Program-made: the position numbers and the translations under genes | Shown: positions 23,156-35,929 of the stretch, piece by piece | How positions within the stretch are numbered: position 1 is the stretch's first letter | Layout of the letters: the number at the start of each line of letters is the position of its first letter | The notes under the pieces: model-generated | What the model saw: the letters and a program-made list of their open reading frames with translations, nothing else | Databases searched by the model: none | Told to the model about the DNA's origin: nothing | Origin: Heterocephalus glaber | Lineage: Eukaryota; Chordata; Mammalia; Rodentia; Bathyergidae | Length of the DNA: 64,000 nt | Direction of reading: 5' to 3' | Assembly (NCBI RefSeq): GCF_000247695.1 | Contig: NW_004624854.1 | Span: 4,848,393-4,912,392, forward strand

Positions 23156-25989
23156 AAAGTGATCAAGAACTCTAAGTAGAGAGATCTGCTCTTGGTCCAG
23201 CCCAGGACAGATCAGAAGCAGGAACCTGGCTTCTGCACGGCTGATCCAATCCTCCTGGGCAGGGAGGAGAGCAGGTGAGGACTGTTTTGATGTCCAGCCC
23301 TCCCTCCGCCTTTCTTTGCTTCCTGCCTATTTCCCAAGCATGAGGCGCCCTTCCTAGTCTTCCAACCTCCCTGCGATGCTGTACACAGCTGTATCCTTCC
23401 CACCTTGCCAGCAACCGAGATGTCTAACTGACACGAAAGTAAACACCATGCCCAACATACAGATTATATCGTCTCTAGATCTTCATTATTACATCAAACC
23501 TAACCTTCTCCTCTGGGCCTTGGTGAAAGCTATCTACAAAAGACAATGGCTGGGGAGCCTTCTGAGGAGCCATGGGGGTGCCTGCAGGGAGCCCTTGGTC
23601 TCGGTGCTGAGTTAGCCATGAAGTGCCAGGTGACTGCAGGGCTGTGCCAACTTCCTCTGCTGTTGGTCTATGCATGGAGAGGGAAATATGATCGCCACTG
23701 TTCCTTCCCCACCTACCCTCATCTCAAGAACTTCCAAAATCACTACCTACACTTCAATGTATGCTAGTGCATTTGCTGGAACCGTTTCCACTATAAAATG
23801 TCATTTAAAATCTGGAAAGCTTCATTTCAAAATTCCCTCAAAATCCAAAAGAGAATGTAGCATCTTAAAACAGCCATCTGTGACCTGGCATTTAAGTATA
23901 ACTACTCTACCCAGTTACTAACCTCAAATCACCAGCTAATCACCTGTGGTGGGAAATGTGCAGACCAACATGGCCCACGCTGTGAGTGTCACACACACAG
24001 CCAGTGAGACCAAGAGGACATCCGTGTAAAGTGCATGATCACGCCGCTCTCCCATATCGGAACAATGACGCAACTTCATATTAATAATTCACAGTGATAA
24101 ATAACAAGAGACAGCAGACAGACTGAAATCAAGCTCATCTTGTCTGGCCCCAATGAATTCAAAGCTCTCAGTACCATAAATAAGAACAAACGCAAGTTTT
24201 AAGTTAATACACTTCTAATTGAAGGAACATTCAGAGCAGTGGATGCAACAATTAACAAGGGTTAATATTAAGTCACTCACATAACTTTAAATTTGAAGCA
24301 GCTTTTAATGCAAAGCCAAAACAAAGTGATTTGTGGAAAACTCAATGAAAGCAGTTACCCTGCTTGGTAACTGTACGTGAGGACTTCTCAAACACATCTA
24401 TTATAACGACATTAGCAATCTGCATCAGCGGCAGTCCTGACAGGGACTTCCCACCACAGGAACAACTGTCCTTCATGTGGCCCCAGTTCCACTTGGTGAC
24501 TTCCTTGTATGCGGCGGTCATGTACACAGGATAGCACCTTTTCTAGAAAGCCAGCTCCTTGGTGTCCTGAGTCACGCCCTCTTCATCTGGTCTCCCTCAA
24601 AGCACAGCGCACAGCCTCCTGCACGTGGTGGGCATTCAGCACAATACAAAGGCGAAACAAGTATGCAAATTTCCAGCTGACAACTAAGTGACAAAAACAA
24701 TGTGTCCTCCCAGCTGCCTTCCTTGGTTCACTCAGAGACCAGAAGGCAAAACAAGGACTGTGGCTGGGAGCTGCTTTGATCCATTCCTCCAAAAACACAA
24801 TCTCAACAAAGGACACGAAACCGACTTGGCTCCCAATGAGCTCGCTAATGCTTTCAAGAATGACATGAGAAACACATTTAAGTCAGAAGATGGGGCCAAT
24901 ACAGCAAGATTTCATGAACAAAATAACTTGCAGCAAATCCTGGTAGCAAATCAAAGGCCTAAGAGGAGCCACATCCACAGGGTGCAGTTTAGTACCTAAC
25001 ATAATGAGCCAACTGACTGAGAAAGCTGGAATCTCCTTTCTAGAGCTTTTCAAAGACCGCCAAACCTTTTCCCTCTCACAGAGCCAGGTTACATTTCCAC
25101 TCAATTCCACTCCACCGGCAGGTACAGTATCAGTATTGAGCCCTGTCGTGTTGGTACTGTGCGGAGTGCTAAGGACACAGTGAACAATCACAGGGCCTCC
25201 CCTGCCCATGCCACCTCCCAGGACCTCGCAGTCCACCACAGGAGCCAAGGAAACCAGCCACTGACATTCCAAAAGATCAAAAGCAAAACATGTGCACTAT
25301 TGGGAAAAAACTGGAAAATGCAGGTTAGCAGAGAATAGAAACCACAGTCAACACCCTCTTGCTTCAGTCTACACCCTTTTGAATCCTTTTGGAGCTTGAT
25401 TTTTATAACCAGAGCATTGATTCTCAGTTCTGGTTTTGTAAGTTTTGTTTTAGTCTCCAGGTAGGAATGTGAAATAATAAGCAGAAGCCGACCACCACTC
25501 CAATAATGACCCCACCACTGATAAACAGCTGAGCCGCACGGCCATCTGCCTGGGCATCTCCGCCCTCTCCTCCCCTCCCACCCGCCTGTGCTACCAGCTC
25601 ACTTTATCAACAGCCTGCCACCAATTCCTCCACATCCCTACCATGGGTCTCATGCCTGAGACCTGTGTCTTCTACCACCTCACACCAAATACAAAAGAAA
25701 GAGGAAAAACTCTTTCCTTCTAAATCCCACGGTCACAGTCAGCCCAGGGGCTCACCCTCGGCTGCTCCGTCACCCCTTCCTCCCCCCTCCCCCGTCCGCC
25801 CTGTCTCGCTGATGACCAGTCCCTGGCGTCCCTCCTCAGCGGCAAGCGGAGGGGTCTCCGCCCTGTCCCAGGCCCACAACACCCAAGGCATCTTTTAAAA
25901 TCACAATCTGATCAGCTGCTCCTGCTTCAAGTCTTTCAAGAACTCTTGAGTGCCTTTCTGCCACTCTTCTCTTTAGCAGGTCGTCTGAT

Positions 25990-26163
25990 GGGTTAATTAA
26001 TTAAACACACAGCCACCATACAACCCAGCATTCCACCTCTGGGTAGAGACTCAAAAGGCAGGGAAACAGACTCCTAATAGATGTCTATAAATTCCTGCTC
26101 CCAACAGTGTCATTCCCAATGGCCAAAAAGGTGGAAGTCGCCCACGTGTCTGCCAATGGGTAG

Positions 26164-26205
<42 letters not shown>

Positions 26206-26565
26206 TGTGTTGACACGTAGAGGAGAGCAGCATTCAGCCTCACAAAGGAAGAAAATCCTGATGTATGCTGCAACACGGATGAACCTTAAGGACATATGCT
26301 ACACGAAATGTCCAGCAGTGAAAGGACAAATACTGCCAGATTTCACTTATATGAGGCACCAGATGATCCAGCCATGAAGGGTAGCAGGGAATGGGGTGAC
26401 GAGGAGCTGCTGTCTAATGGGTGCAGAGCTCTCTGTGGAGATAACAAGTTCTAGCGATGGGTGGGTGGTGGCAATGCCGGCACAACATGAATGTACATAA
26501 TGCTCATGAACTTGCATGCTTAAAGTTAAAATAAATGTATGTGTATTTTACCACAATAATAATAA
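25990..26565 (+). repeat. L1 3' end (older mammalian L1M type) with embedded (AC)n
   Basis: Runs from 'caacccagcattccacctctgggta' through 'aatggccaaaaaggtggaag', 'cagcattcagcctcacaaagg', 'gcaacacggatgaaccttaagg', 'cacttatatgaggcacc', 'taatgggtgcagagc' and 'atgaatgtacataatgctcatgaacttgc' to 'attttaccacaataataataaaaaa'. This is the standard ORF2-end/3'UTR order of L1MA/L1MB elements. A CA microsatellite has expanded inside it. Confidence 0.9.
26166..26203 (+). repeat. (AC)19 microsatellite
   Basis: Pure alternating AC for 38 bases. It occupies the place where L1 consensus has 'tggtatatacatacaatgg', so it probably grew from that TA/CA seed. Confidence 0.97.
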
Positions 26566-26569
26566 AAAA

Positions 26570-28730
26570 ACCTTTCCTTGACAGAGAACCCATGAGCCCA
26601 CAAGCTGACTCCTGCCTTCTTGGCTGTCTACTCTCCCTGGCGAAATCCCCCATCCTGAGCCAAAGTCTGCACAACACACAAAGATGGCGAGGCCGCCAGG
26701 GAGCACCCTCACCAGGCCACCGCCCGGATTCCCAGGACCCGGCCTCGGTCAGGTGGCCATGAGCAGAGGACAGGAAGTTCACGAGGTCTAGGGAGCAGGT
26801 ATCACTGGGGGACCCTGCCAGGCTCCTGCAGAGAAAGCCTGTCTGAAGAATGAAGCCAGTGCCAATCGTGCGGGGCAGACAGAAAAGCTGCTGCAGATGC
26901 CAAGGATGGCTCTGGTTTTAGGCCCTCTCACCTTAGGCCCCCTGACTCCTCCCAGTAATGCCAGCCAACTGTCAGGACTGAGCCTGGGGTCCCTCCCAGA
27001 TCCATATACGGAAGCCCTACCCAGAGAGACAGAGATGAGGCAGAAGCATGGAATCAGGTCCAGATCAGGTCCCAAACAGGGCAGGGGGCATAGTGGGATT
27101 AATATCCTTCTAAGAAGAGGAGGAGGGACCACAGCTCTCAGGATCTCTGTCCAGCCATCTGAGTGACCCTGAGAAGGCCACTGTCACCAGGAACCAGTTC
27201 AGCCAGCACCGCGACCTTGGACCTCACCTGCTCCTTCACAGCGAGAATCGAGTGTGCAGTCTCTGGAGTCCTGGCAGACAAGCACGCCAACACAACGCAC
27301 CTCCCCTCACAAGTGCTGCTTTGCCTGCATGCTCCTCCCTGGAGAAGGCAGCTCGGGTTCTCTGTGCACAAAGTCCCTCCTGCCTGGCAGAGCGGCAGGC
27401 ACACAGGGTGCAGAGCAGGTGAGTGAACATACCAGAGAGGCATGGCCCGCGCTGCCGTCCTGAGCTGGTCCCGCCACTGTCCCCAACAATCAGAGAGCCG
27501 GACTCGGGTCAGAACCAACACGAGACACCTGTGCAGCATTTATGCACCTAAAGAGCAAGTAGAGTGGGAACTGGATTCCTCAGGACAGTTAATTCAAGCA
27601 GAACTCAGGCTAGTGGGCCATGCTGAGCCCATGGCGTCTCACAGGGCTGCCCAGGGCATGGGAGATGGGGCCAACCCAGCTTTGTGGAAGAGCTCAGACG
27701 TCACTGATCTTCATTGCGACCAACACCCTACACTCCACGTGTGTCTTCCCACAGCATTTACTTCACAAACTATAGTTCCATGATTTTCTAAGCCTTTATT
27801 TTACTGCTCAAGCCACTAGGCAGCAAGGGCTTCCCCACTTCCTCACTTTCTCTGAAGCTCTCTGCTAAGAATATTTAACGGATTGCTACTGGGAGGGCTT
27901 TCATTAGAATCTCAGATTAGCGAAGAAACAGGCCCAATGATAGGGCCATTTCCAGAGTATATTGCTCTCTTGTATTCCAACTCTAGATAAGAAAAAGAAC
28001 TTTATAGGTTAACAGGCAATAGGAATCAAAGAGATCTGAACAAGAGTGAAAACAAACAAATGGATTAAGGCAAATGGAAGCACACACAGCATAAAGCCTG
28101 TCTCCAGCCTGGGAAAGTCCTGTGCTGAGGAAAAGGAGAGAGGGTTCACTGGCAGGTCGGTCTCCTGAGGGCGAAACCCGGACACCAGCTGGGCACCACC
28201 AAGGCCAAGGCCAAGGTTGGTTTCTGTCTGGGCACAGAAAGAGTGGCTCTACAAATAAAGCCACCAGCTAGAAGCTCACAGACCCTCAACCCGGGACAGA
28301 GGCCAGTTGGAATGGATTTGAAAACACCTAGAACTTTATAATTCAGAAAGTGACAGGAGGGCTATGTTTTTTTCCAACTGTAGAAAACGAATATGATCAA
28401 CATCAGCTGAATTAACCAGAAGGACTGAGTCAAGGGGGCAGGGGGATGACTGGCTAGCAACAGTTTTCTGGCATAGGACCAAAATCTGCAAGGAACAAGG
28501 ACAAAATCTTTTTCTATCAGACGACCATTAGCCCAGGAGGTGTCAGGTGTCTCAGCTCTGGAAGAGCCGGGATGAGATGGATTGCTGACGGGCTGGTTTG
28601 AGAATGGTCTTTCACACTTATCAGATGACCTGTGCCGCCTTCAGTCTGACATCCAAACTGTCAAGCTCTCCCCAAGAGCCCGGTGCCTTTTCAAGAGCAG
28701 CTTCACTGACACAGTGCAGACGTCTTGAAC
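26570..28730. other. Intronic stretch without recognised features
   Basis: GC-moderate DNA with overlapping chance frames on both strands (up to 133 codons). I see no repeat signatures, no splice-bounded frame and no family match. Confidence 0.55.
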
Positions 28731-28734
28731 CACA

Positions 28735-28865
28735 CAATACGGTACAGCACAAGCTTTGCAAACACAGACCCAGGCTCAAGTCCAAGGCAATTCATCTCTG
28801 CAGTTCCAAACTTCTGATCTACAAACTCGGCGATGACAACATCTATTCCACAGGGTTGTAACACA
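28735..28865 (+). repeat. MIR SINE, diverged
   Basis: 'gctttgcaaacacagacccaggctcaagtccaa', 'aacttctgatctacaaactcggcgatgacaaca' and 'ccacagggttgtaacacag' parallel the MIR forward consensus. Confidence 0.55.
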
Positions 28866-29702
28866 GCCTGGCTGAGAAATCGAACTCACCAGATGCAAGT
28901 TCCCTGACTGCTCCTTCTCCGTCTGACCCTGCGGAGCTCTATCCTATCTTCAGGCAGGTGTGCCCAGGTAACTAACCCTGCAGACTGGCCTCACTGGCAG
29001 CAGACCCTCCCATGCCACTGCCGCACACTCATTTCCCTGAGGAAGCTCTCCACAGACTGGGGTAGGAATAGCAACTTCGGAAAGGGCCACCTCTCCAAGG
29101 CCTGGTCAGAAAGCCTTACCCAGCACCCCACACCCCCTACAGTGGCACCCTCACCTGCCACAACCCCAGAAGGGGCAGCAGGCAGCCCTGGCTTTTGGGG
29201 AGACCTGCAGTCATACCACACACCTCACGCTGAATGTTACAAGAATCAATGAGCTAACGTCTGGAGGGTTACGGGTCCCTGAGGGACAAGGTAGCCAAAA
29301 ACTATAAACCACTGTTCTACCCAGAAACACAAACTCAGCTGTAAGAGGGAATGTGCTAATTATAACCTACAGACTTCTCAATTTGTTCCCTCAAGGCAGA
29401 TAAAAAAAAATATTTCCAAGAAGTCGAATGTGTTTAGATTGGCAAACCTGAGAGGCTGAACCTCTGGGTGAATGCAAAACTCCTCAAATATACCCCTCAC
29501 ACTGGACAGCTCCTCTTGGTCCTGGCAGGGACGCAGCTGCCGAGAACCACCAGCAATTATTAAACTGCATACAGCCGGCAGGGGAAGGCCAGCTTCCCTC
29601 CCAATGAACCCACTTATTAATTCAAGGGTCCTAGCTTGGTGCGCTCCACGTGCTAATATTGTCACCGAAGTCCTCTGTCCCTTTCTGCCCTCTTCCTGCC
29701 TT

Positions 29703-29744
29703 GTAGAGTGAAAGTGCTCTACCACTGAGCTACCTCTCCAGTCC
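29703..29744 (-). repeat. ID-like tRNA SINE fragment
   Basis: Reverse complement reads ggactggagaggtagctcag then tggtagagcactttcac, the 5' head of an ID/tRNA-derived SINE with its A-box. The rest is missing. Confidence 0.8.
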
Positions 29745-30478
29745 TGTGTTCTCTTTATGCTTGGTCGCCCATCTCATCACTCAAGGAACATCTCTCAGAG
29801 CCAAGAGCACAGTGATTTGCAGCAGCTACAAAACTCACACAGGGCTTCCTGTCCCGGGCAGTGTGGAGGCCACTCTGAAAAAAGGCAGCTTTCACATTCA
29901 ACCCCCCACAGGGGTCAGAAAGGTAGCCACAGTGGTCCCCCAAAATCAGGGGAGTCAAGCCATAGACACAGCTCAGCAGCGAGCTCACAGCGAGACCTAG
30001 GGCACATCTCCATCACTGAGCCTCAGTTTTCCCACAAAAGTGGACATCACTTCTCCTAATACCCTGTCCCAGTTTCCACCATTGTTGGCTCAACAAAAAA
30101 GGCTCCATTCCGGAAAGACTGAGCTCCTTGCTTTTGGGACTCTCAAGAATGTTAGAAACCAAAAAGCCAGCAAATGCCAGTCCACAAGAATCTCTCTCAG
30201 TGGCATTTTCCCAGATCCAAAGGAAGCGGCTCTCTTTAGTCCGAACCCATCATTTTAAAAAATGTACTAAAAAGTCTAACCACACAGTGTGCACACAGCC
30301 TAGCACTCCCCGTGAACAAACAGATGACGGAGAGGAAAGCTAGGCACCCTCAGGGCGTCCGCAGAGGCACACGGCGAGCTGCAGCATGGCACTGGCTGTG
30401 TATTTCACTAAGTCATCCAGGTGAGAAGGCAAAGGTTACAAATCAAGAAACCAAAACATTAAAAAGGAGAAAGACAAG

Positions 30479-30555
30479 GGCCAGGGATTTAGCTCAGTGG
30501 TTCCGGTGCCTGCTGCGCAAGTGCAAGGCCTCAAGTTCGATCCCGGTTACCCAAA
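30479..30555 (+). repeat. Full-length tRNA-derived SINE
   Basis: gggccagggatttagctcag, ttccggtgcctgctgcgcaagtgcaagg, tcaagttcgatcccgg, ttaccc, poly(A). Target-site duplication aaaaaggagaaaga(c/t)aa is present at 30461-30477 and 30556-30572 with one mismatch. Confidence 0.93.
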
Positions 30556-30599
30556 AAAAAGGAGAAAGATAAGCATTACTCAACAGGACAGCTTCAGTG

Positions 30600-31640
30600 C
30601 TGAACAAAGTTTTTCAGAGGAATAAAAATTCAGAAGCTCCCTCAGTTCTCTACTAAAATAAAGTCTCAAATACCATGTAAGCCAAAGGAGAGATGTTTAT
30701 ACGTGTACATTAGGATTTCATGCACGTTTACTAGTTGAGAAGTGATCAAGCAAACTAACTCTGACAACGTAAACTCAGAAAGCAAAACTACTTTGTCATT
30801 TTGTAAGAATTTTTAAAGAAAACAGCTAAATGGCTACAGTGGGCTGCTTCACCTAAGCTAATTAAAATAACAATCACATTAGGATTTGGAAGCATTTTCT
30901 GCATCAATTTCTAGTTTTACTTTTGATGTTGGAAGTATGACAAAATCAAAGGCATTGTAACTCATACATATCTCTAAACACATTCTGTAGTATTCATGAA
31001 GAACTACAAGATATGGAATACAATAAATCCACCTAGAAGGCATGCCCCAACTAGGTAATCATTTTTAAGTCACACATAAAATGTGTACTAAAGTTTATGT
31101 TTACAAAATTTACATTTACAAGGGTTAAATAAATTTGAATAATAGCTCTGCTAATTTCTAAAGGTTCTGGTCACAATAGTTATTTCAAATATTGGTATGC
31201 ACAAAAGTACACACGTTGTTTTGGCCTTCAATCCAGCACATAGATGGTGTTACTAAAAGTTACACAAAAACCCATTTTTAAAATTAATCAGTTTAACCAC
31301 CTATGGAGCTGTAAGACAAATTATCCCAAGGGAAGTGTGGGTAAGAAATAAAATACTCAACAGTGAACTACACTGTAAAATCCTGATTTTTAAAAAGTTC
31401 ACTTCCTTCTACAAGTTATCAAAAAAATATTTTCTAAATACATCATTAGACTGGAAATCATTAAATATAAAAGGCATAGAAAGTTAAAATTTATAATTCT
31501 ACACCTACGCAGTTCCAGCTTCAAGGTAGACAGAGAAACAAGAGTTCTTTTTAAATAACATACATGTAAGTTGCCCCTGGTTTAGAAATTAAAACTGCTT
31601 ACCAATTTTTCTTCTCCATAATTTTTTCCACTAATTGAAG
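30600..31640. other. AT-rich single-copy intronic segment
   Basis: About 1 kb, A/T-rich, without any repeat I recognise and unusually poor in open frames. No splice-bounded exon is visible. Its freedom from transposons within a repeat-dense intron makes it a candidate conserved non-coding segment, but sequence alone cannot show this. Confidence 0.4.
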
Positions 31641-32807
31641 CAGCACTTTTGCACTCCGTTCATGTGAAAGGGAGAGACAAACATTCGTTGTGACAGGGAG
31701 AACTCACTAAGTACAACAAATATTTTGCACAAAGATAAGAGGGGGAAAGTAGGTCAATATCCCGTGGGCAGGAAGAGGCGGTTTCAGCTTCCAGCCAGGA
31801 CTGAACTGCGGGATTCCCAGTGCTGGAGTCTCCTCCTATCCACATCTACTGCTCAGCCCTGGGTGCCTGGGATCCAGAGCACTGGAGGAGAGAGAGATCT
31901 ACCTCCCAGCCATTTGCAATCTGGAGGGGCAAAGAAAGTACTCAAGAAAATACAGAACCAATAAAGCAGGAGCTCACACAGGACAGCTGGTCTACCTCAC
32001 AATGAGCAATTACCACAGCAAAGGTGATAGGAGAAGAACAGCTTTTTATTCGTTTTACCAGTAAAGAGACCAATGAAAGTAATAGATCCATTTGGACCAG
32101 CAGAAGCAGGAGCTGCCCAATGGGATGTCAAGCCTGTGCGAAGAGTGGAGAGGACGAGGAGACACCTGGGAAGCACTGTGAGGGTCCTGGTTTTCGCCTG
32201 CACCACGCCCATGGCCCTTCCGGTCTGAGCTCACATCCACGGGCTGACTCCGGCTCTCGGCCCATAGGTGCATCACAGCTTCTTCCCTGGGGCAAGGACC
32301 CCCACTGTCCCCGGGCTGCAGCTCCATCATGTGCATCCAGAGGAAGGAAGAGGACAACCTGGGGCAGAGCCACCTCCCGACCCAGGGTGGACGCAAGGCG
32401 ACAGGTTACCGCTAACAGCCACGGAGAGTCCCAGGTTTTCTACAGTCACAACTGAACTCACCAATCCTGAACGACCAATGGACGACATTACAGTTTTCAT
32501 TCTGTGATCCCCAAAGCCTTCATCATGATCTCAGTGGCTCCTAAACTGGCTGCAATCAACATCACACCTACAAGCGGTTTCCAAAGCATTCAAATAGACT
32601 TGTATAGAAACAACGATTCTTTTTAAACACATGTTTAAAATCATTCTATTAAACTGCCAATAAGGTAAGTGGCATGTCCAGGTTGAGGAATGGGCACACA
32701 AGAGCCTAGGCAATCACATACGTGTTTGTATGTGGGACAGAAGCTCGACAGCACACCACAGGGTCGCCCCTAACTCTGAGCACCCATGGGTTTCAGGCAT
32801 CAGCCAA

Positions 32808-32905
32808 TGCAATTTTTTTTTTTTTTTTTTTTGGTACCGGGAATGGGACTCAGGTCCTTGTGCTTGCGCAGCACGCGGCAAAACCACTGAGCTAAATCCC
32901 CGGCC
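32808..32905 (-). repeat. Full-length tRNA-derived SINE
   Basis: Reverse orientation: about 22-T tract, ggtaccgggaatgggactca, ccttgtgcttgcgcagcacg, ccactgagctaaatccccgg, cc. This copy is in the sense direction of MYO1B. The long uninterrupted tail suggests a recent insertion, although the flanking duplication (ccaat) is weak. Confidence 0.92.
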
Positions 32906-33394
32906 CAATACACTTTATCCTGAGGAAAAGAGACGCCAACTAATCCAGCGCGTTTCAAGACCAATAAGAGCAGGTACTGTTTTCAGCTGTGGGCCTAGAC
33001 CTAGCCAAGGATGAAGGGGAGCACCATGCTGCCAAGTTAAAAATCTGGTCAGCTTTTCAAACTACATACATCCAACAACTATACTCGGTGCCAAATGTGG
33101 TCCTAAGTGTTTAAATCACTGAACATGCTCCCACCGGCTTGAACCACTGGGGGTATCTACCCAACTGTCCCACTGGGTGGTCTGGGGCAGGTCTATCAGG
33201 GGTGCAAGAGTAAAACTGTAGGAGTAAAACCCTAGAAAATCTACTCTCAGCAGACAGTCTACAAACATGATTTATATACCTTTAGAAATCTGACATTCTG
33301 TCGCTTCCAAAGTTATGATCTTTCATGTAGCGATAATATTGATGTACTATATTTCAACAACTACAGTATTGAGAGGAACACCGTGTAAATACAC

Positions 33395-33750
33395 TGCTAT
33401 GGTCTGAATGTGGTTTGTCCCCACCAAAACACATGCAAAGACTTAATTACCCGATGCCATGGCATTGAAGGGTGGCTGGCTTTGAACAGCTGACTAGGTC
33501 ATTAACAGAAATTGTCTTTCTCCCAAGACCAGCTTAGTTCTCACAGGAATGGACAGTTCCCTCATGAGCTGTCTGTCTGTCCCCTATCTTCCACATGGGT
33601 CCACCTGCCTCCCACTTTCTGCCATGAAGTCCTCAGTAGAAGTCAAGTAGGTGGTGGTGCCATGCTCTTGGGCTTCCAGAATGTTGAGCCAAAATAAACT
33701 CTTCTGTTAAGTAAATTAACCACTAGTAACAGAAAATGGACCAAGTCACA
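33395..33750 (+). repeat. MaLR-type solo LTR
   Basis: Starts tgctatggtctgaatgtgg, contains 'tgatgccatggcattgaa'-like and 'ctcatgagctgtctgtctg' segments, AATAAA in 'gagccaaaataaactcttctg', and ends 'cagaaaatggaccaagtcaca'. The TG...CA ends and AATAAA position fit a complete MLT1/MST-class LTR. Confidence 0.8.
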
Positions 33751-33757
33751 CATGCGG

Positions 33758-33773
33758 GTGCACACGCATGCGC

Positions 33774-33822
<49 letters not shown>
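33758..33822 (+). repeat. Alternating purine-pyrimidine tract, (CG)n then (CA)n
   Basis: 65 bases of strict purine-pyrimidine alternation: gtgcacacgcatgcgcgcgt, then gcgcgcgcgc, then about 36 bases of (AC)n ending cg. It abuts the 3' end of a MaLR LTR. CG-rich alternating DNA is the classical substrate for left-handed Z-DNA. Confidence 0.95.
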
Positions 33823-33824
<2 letters not shown>

Positions 33825-34554
33825 ATCCACAACAACCATAGTTGAACTCACAAGTCCATCCTGGCCCACTCACCAATATCACATACATAAAGGTTCCCCG
33901 CTCAGTGTCCTATGAGATCATCTTAACCACTACTAAACTTTAATTCCAAAAAATATACAAACAAAAGCAATTCTGGAAAAAGGATGGTGATACCATATCC
34001 CACAAAATACAATGCTGCCCCCTGACTGCACTAGGATAGCTATCCTCTCAGTCTTCTCTTAGCCAAAGTAGGCTCTTGAAAGGAAGCCAAACCCAAACTC
34101 TCGGGAGAAAAATATTCATTTGTAAAATATGAAGTAAAATCAAATATACATTTTTACTGAACCTTGACCTAAATCCATGTTCCTCCAATTTTTTAAAAAT
34201 GTTTTCCACTGTGAGCTAAGAGTAGACATGAAGACAGGATTATACAATGGTTTCCTCAAACCATCAAATAAAGCTGACTGGAGCCCATCTGACATGCAGA
34301 AGAGCAAACACTTTGCTACCAGGATTGAGCTACGAGGTAGGAGGAGTTGGAAACAGACAGATAAACTCGACCCCAGGGAGAGAAGAGGACTGAGGTTTGG
34401 ACCTTCCAGAACTGGAACCCAAAGGACCAGGAGGACATGCAGAACACAGGCACCAACACCAAGGGACCAAAGTGTGACCAAGGAGAGCAGATGGTCAGCA
34501 GTGCAGGTGAGCACGGGGCAAGGAGGGAAGTGAACATTTAACCTGGAATCCGTC

Positions 34555-34800
34555 TCCTATGGCTTGAATTGTGTCCCCACAGAGTTCCTGTGTTGAAGCC
34601 CTTACTCCCAGTGCCTCAGAGTGGGACTGTATTGGAGACAATGCCTTTAAATGGGAGGAGATCCAGGCACAGAGAGGGCAGACCAAAGGATGGCCATGTA
34701 AGAACACAACGTGGCCACCTACAAGCCAAAGAGGCCTTAGAAGAAACCAGCCCCAGCACTGAGCCACCCTCAACGCTTCCAGCAAGTGCCAGCCTGTCTC
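34555..34800 (+). repeat. MLT1-class LTR
   Basis: 'cctatggcttgaattgtgtcccc', 'tgttgaagcccttactcccagtgcctcagagtgggactgtattgg', 'agatccaggcacagagaggg', 'gtggccacctacaagccaaagaggccttagaagaaaccag' follow the MLT1 LTR order closely. The right boundary is approximate. Confidence 0.8.
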
Positions 34801-35394
34801 ATCAGCCAGCTAAGGTTTCTGAGAGCCGCCACCCTCCCCTAGGATCCCCTCATCATCGACACATGCCCCCAACCATCTCAAATAAACTCACCATCGGTGT
34901 GCTGTCACTAGGCGCCCTCCTCAAACACTCCCCTCCTGACTTCCATGAGGCCATTTCCACCCCTGGCAACTGCTAACTTTTCCTTAGTGGCTTCTCCTTC
35001 CTTTACCTCTCAGACGACAAGGTTCCCCTGAGTCTGATCCTCCAGCTTCTGGCCTCAATCCACTAAGAGACCTCAACAACACCACGGCTCCAACCACATC
35101 GAGATTCACAGGAGACCTTTTCCCGGACCCCACCTGGCCTCTCCCTAGGCGCCAGCCTTGCAATCCAACAGCCTGTGGCCCCTCCCTCATTGCCTGGATG
35201 GCACCCACTTCCCAACCGGAACAGCTCTGCTGCCTACTGCCTGTGCCAACCATTCCCAACACCATGCAAGCCAGAAACTCGGCTGTTACCCACACTGCAA
35301 TTCTCCCACCCCACCAACCCACTTCCGCCATCCATCCCAGGGTTAAATGCACCAACGTCTTCGTGACAATCTTTGACCTGATCATTCACTCTTA

Positions 35395-35700
35395 ATATCC
35401 ACTGGCAGAAAAATCATCCAAAATATGAAAAAGGTTGTATGTACCCAAAGGTTCGCCCACAGTACTATTTACAACAGCCAAGAAGCAAAAGCAACCCAAA
35501 TGCCCATTAATAAGGGAATATTTCAAAAAAATTATGGCACCCGGTGGTGTAATTTACAACTATAAAATGTACTTCAAAAACTATCCACCATTACCTACAC
35601 AAAGATGATAAACTGTGCACAATCATCACATATATTGAAATGTGACATTGCCCCCCACAAATATGTACAATCATGTCAATTTAGAATGACACATTTTTAA
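35395..35700 (+). repeat. L1 3' end fragment (older L1M type)
   Basis: 'caaaggttcgcccacagtactatttacaacagccaagaagc', 'gcaacccaaatgcccattaataaggga' and 'aattatggcacc' identify the ORF2 C-terminal/3'UTR region of an old mammalian L1. Confidence 0.75.
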
Positions 35701-35774
35701 AACTATGCATCAATATAAAAATAGGGTTCTATGATTACAATTATATTTTAAAACACAGATGAAAAGTTTAGAAA

Positions 35775-35929
35775 GGCCAGGCTTAGTGGCGCACACCTGT
35801 AATCCCAGCACTCAGGAAACTGAGGCAGGAGGATCACTGTGAGTTAGAGGCCAGCCTGGGCTACATAATGAGTTCAAGTCCAGCCTGAACTACAGAGCAA
35901 GACCCTGCCTCAAAAAAAAAAAAAAAAAA
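35775..35929 (+). repeat. B1 SINE
   Basis: ggccaggcttagtggcgcac, acctgtaatcccagcactca, gaggcaggaggatcactgtg, agcctgggctacataatgag, gagcaagaccctgcctc and poly(A) 18. Target-site duplication aaaag(t/c)ttagaaa flanks it with one mismatch. Confidence 0.95.

Noticed and set aside
24342..24527. Minus-strand 61-codon frame as an exon
   Set aside because: No splice context on either side and no recognisable family.
26051..26295. Frames encoding VCVCVC or THTHTH repeats
   Set aside because: Direct translation of the (AC)n microsatellite.
32024..32455. 143-codon plus-strand frame and its 113-codon minus-strand shadow
   Set aside because: Both strands are open over the same GC-moderate interval, with no motif, no splice logic and no repeat identity, so chance is likeliest.
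33643..33888. Minus-strand frame with a VCVCVCVCV run
   Set aside because: Translation of the CA/CG alternating tract and LTR sequence.
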